Source of the DNA: Cyanobacteria bacterium UBA947
Lineage (GTDB): Bacteria; Cyanobacteriota; Vampirovibrionia; Gastranaerophilales; Gastranaerophilaceae
Reading direction: 5' to 3'
Assembly (NCBI GenBank): GCA_002293275.1
Contig: DBCX01000027.1
Coordinates: forward strand, 1 to 5,948
Length of the DNA stretch: 5,948 nt
The position numbers and the translations under genes were made by a program. The notes under the pieces were generated by a model. That model did not search any database and was not told the origin of the DNA. It saw only the letters and a program-made list of their open reading frames with translations. Positions 5,631 through 5,948 of this stretch are shown here, piece by piece; the stretch's first letter is position 1; every line of letters begins with the position of its first letter.

Positions 5631-5945
5631 TTAGCAGATGAAATTAGTATTTACGCTTTTTGCGAACCCTTTTGCCATCCTGGAGCCGGCTTCGTAGCAG
5701 GCGATTGAGCCAAGAACCAGCGTGGCGCCTCTGATAACGGCACCTAATCTGCCGGGGATTTTGACGAACTTGTCGTAATTTGCTTTTATTAATCTTTCGC
5801 CGGCAAACATTGTGGCGATGGCGCCGGTTTCGGTGATGCCCGTGGTGAGCGGGTCGTCCGAGCGCAGCGTCTTAATCCCGCTGGAAACAACGATTAGCGG
5901 GTTAACGGATTTTGATGCGGCGTTTGCGATTTTATCAAGCTTCAT
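5631..5945 (-). CDS. Small hypothetical protein with a likely membrane-associated helix
   Basis: The product is 104 residues if it starts at the ATG at 5945. The frame stays open to the window edge three bases further, so an earlier start cannot be excluded and no upstream signals can be read. I do not recognise a named family. What can be seen is a basic N-terminus (MKLDKIANAASKS), then a hydrophobic stretch NPLIVVSSGI (15-24). A polar linker with SDDP follows, then an alanine/glycine-rich helix around ETGAIATMFAGERL (39-52). Finally a small-residue-rich hydrophobic segment (about 67-87, LGAVIRGATLVLGSIACYEAG) could sit in or on a membrane, with GxxxxG-like spacing of glycines. The C-terminus is short and polar and ends in Cys. 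No catalytic motif is visible. Composition and in-frame integrity next to a real promoter favour a genuine gene. The layout feels like small conserved hypothetical proteins of Gastranaerophilales-type genomes, but that is only an impression. Confidence 0.7.
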   Translation of the reverse strand: MKLDKIANAASKSVNPLIVVSSGIKTLRSDDPLTTGITETGAIATMFAGERLIKANYDKFVKIPGRLGAVIRGATLVLGSIACYEAGSRMAKGFAKSVNTNFIC

Positions 5946-5948
5946 GAT

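Overview
This 5.9 kb window comes from a bacterial chromosome and is almost entirely coding. It holds six protein genes: fixC-like (partial), rsmD, hup, a spoIID-like gene, one very large glycosyltransferase gene, and a small unidentified gene at the right edge. Only rsmD is on the plus strand. No tRNA, rRNA, CRISPR array or insertion sequence was seen, and no gene-free stretch exceeds about 105 bases. The organism cannot be fixed from this window. The HU sequence (VTLVGFGTFES, GRNPQTG, PAFSAGKKF) resembles cyanobacterial-type HU. A SpoIID-domain protein without sporulation genes, a FixC-like flavoprotein and moderate GC would suit a non-photosynthetic cyanobacterial relative (Gastranaerophilales/'Melainabacteria') or another uncultured gut-type lineage. 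This assignment is inference with low confidence.

Left part (1-1475): a FixC/ETF-quinone-oxidoreductase-like flavoprotein runs off the left edge on the minus strand. It is divergent from rsmD (16S rRNA guanine-N2 methyltransferase), with only 14 bases between the two start codons. Middle (1448-1871): rsmD converges on hup, which encodes the nucleoid protein HU. They share a hairpin terminator that overlaps the last codons of rsmD. hup has its own consensus-like promoter, a leader of about 55 nt and a strong Shine-Dalgarno sequence. Right part (1872-5945): three minus-strand genes lie in the same direction. They are a small hypothetical protein, a 934-residue protein with three glycosyltransferase domains (GT2, helical-repeat spacer, GT8, GT2), and a secreted compact SpoIID/LytB-domain protein. 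The last two both point to envelope or surface-glycan work.

The most notable signals are two. First, the trifunctional glycosyltransferase fusion. Second, a repeated promoter geometry: for fixC and the glycosyltransferase, a sigma-70-like -35/17 bp/-10 promoter places the -10 hexamer exactly 6 nt before the ATG, with no Shine-Dalgarno sequence. The expected transcript would therefore begin at the start codon (leaderless mRNA). spoIID has a weaker version with an extended -10 at the same distance. hup, with a normal leader and ribosome binding site, is the contrast.
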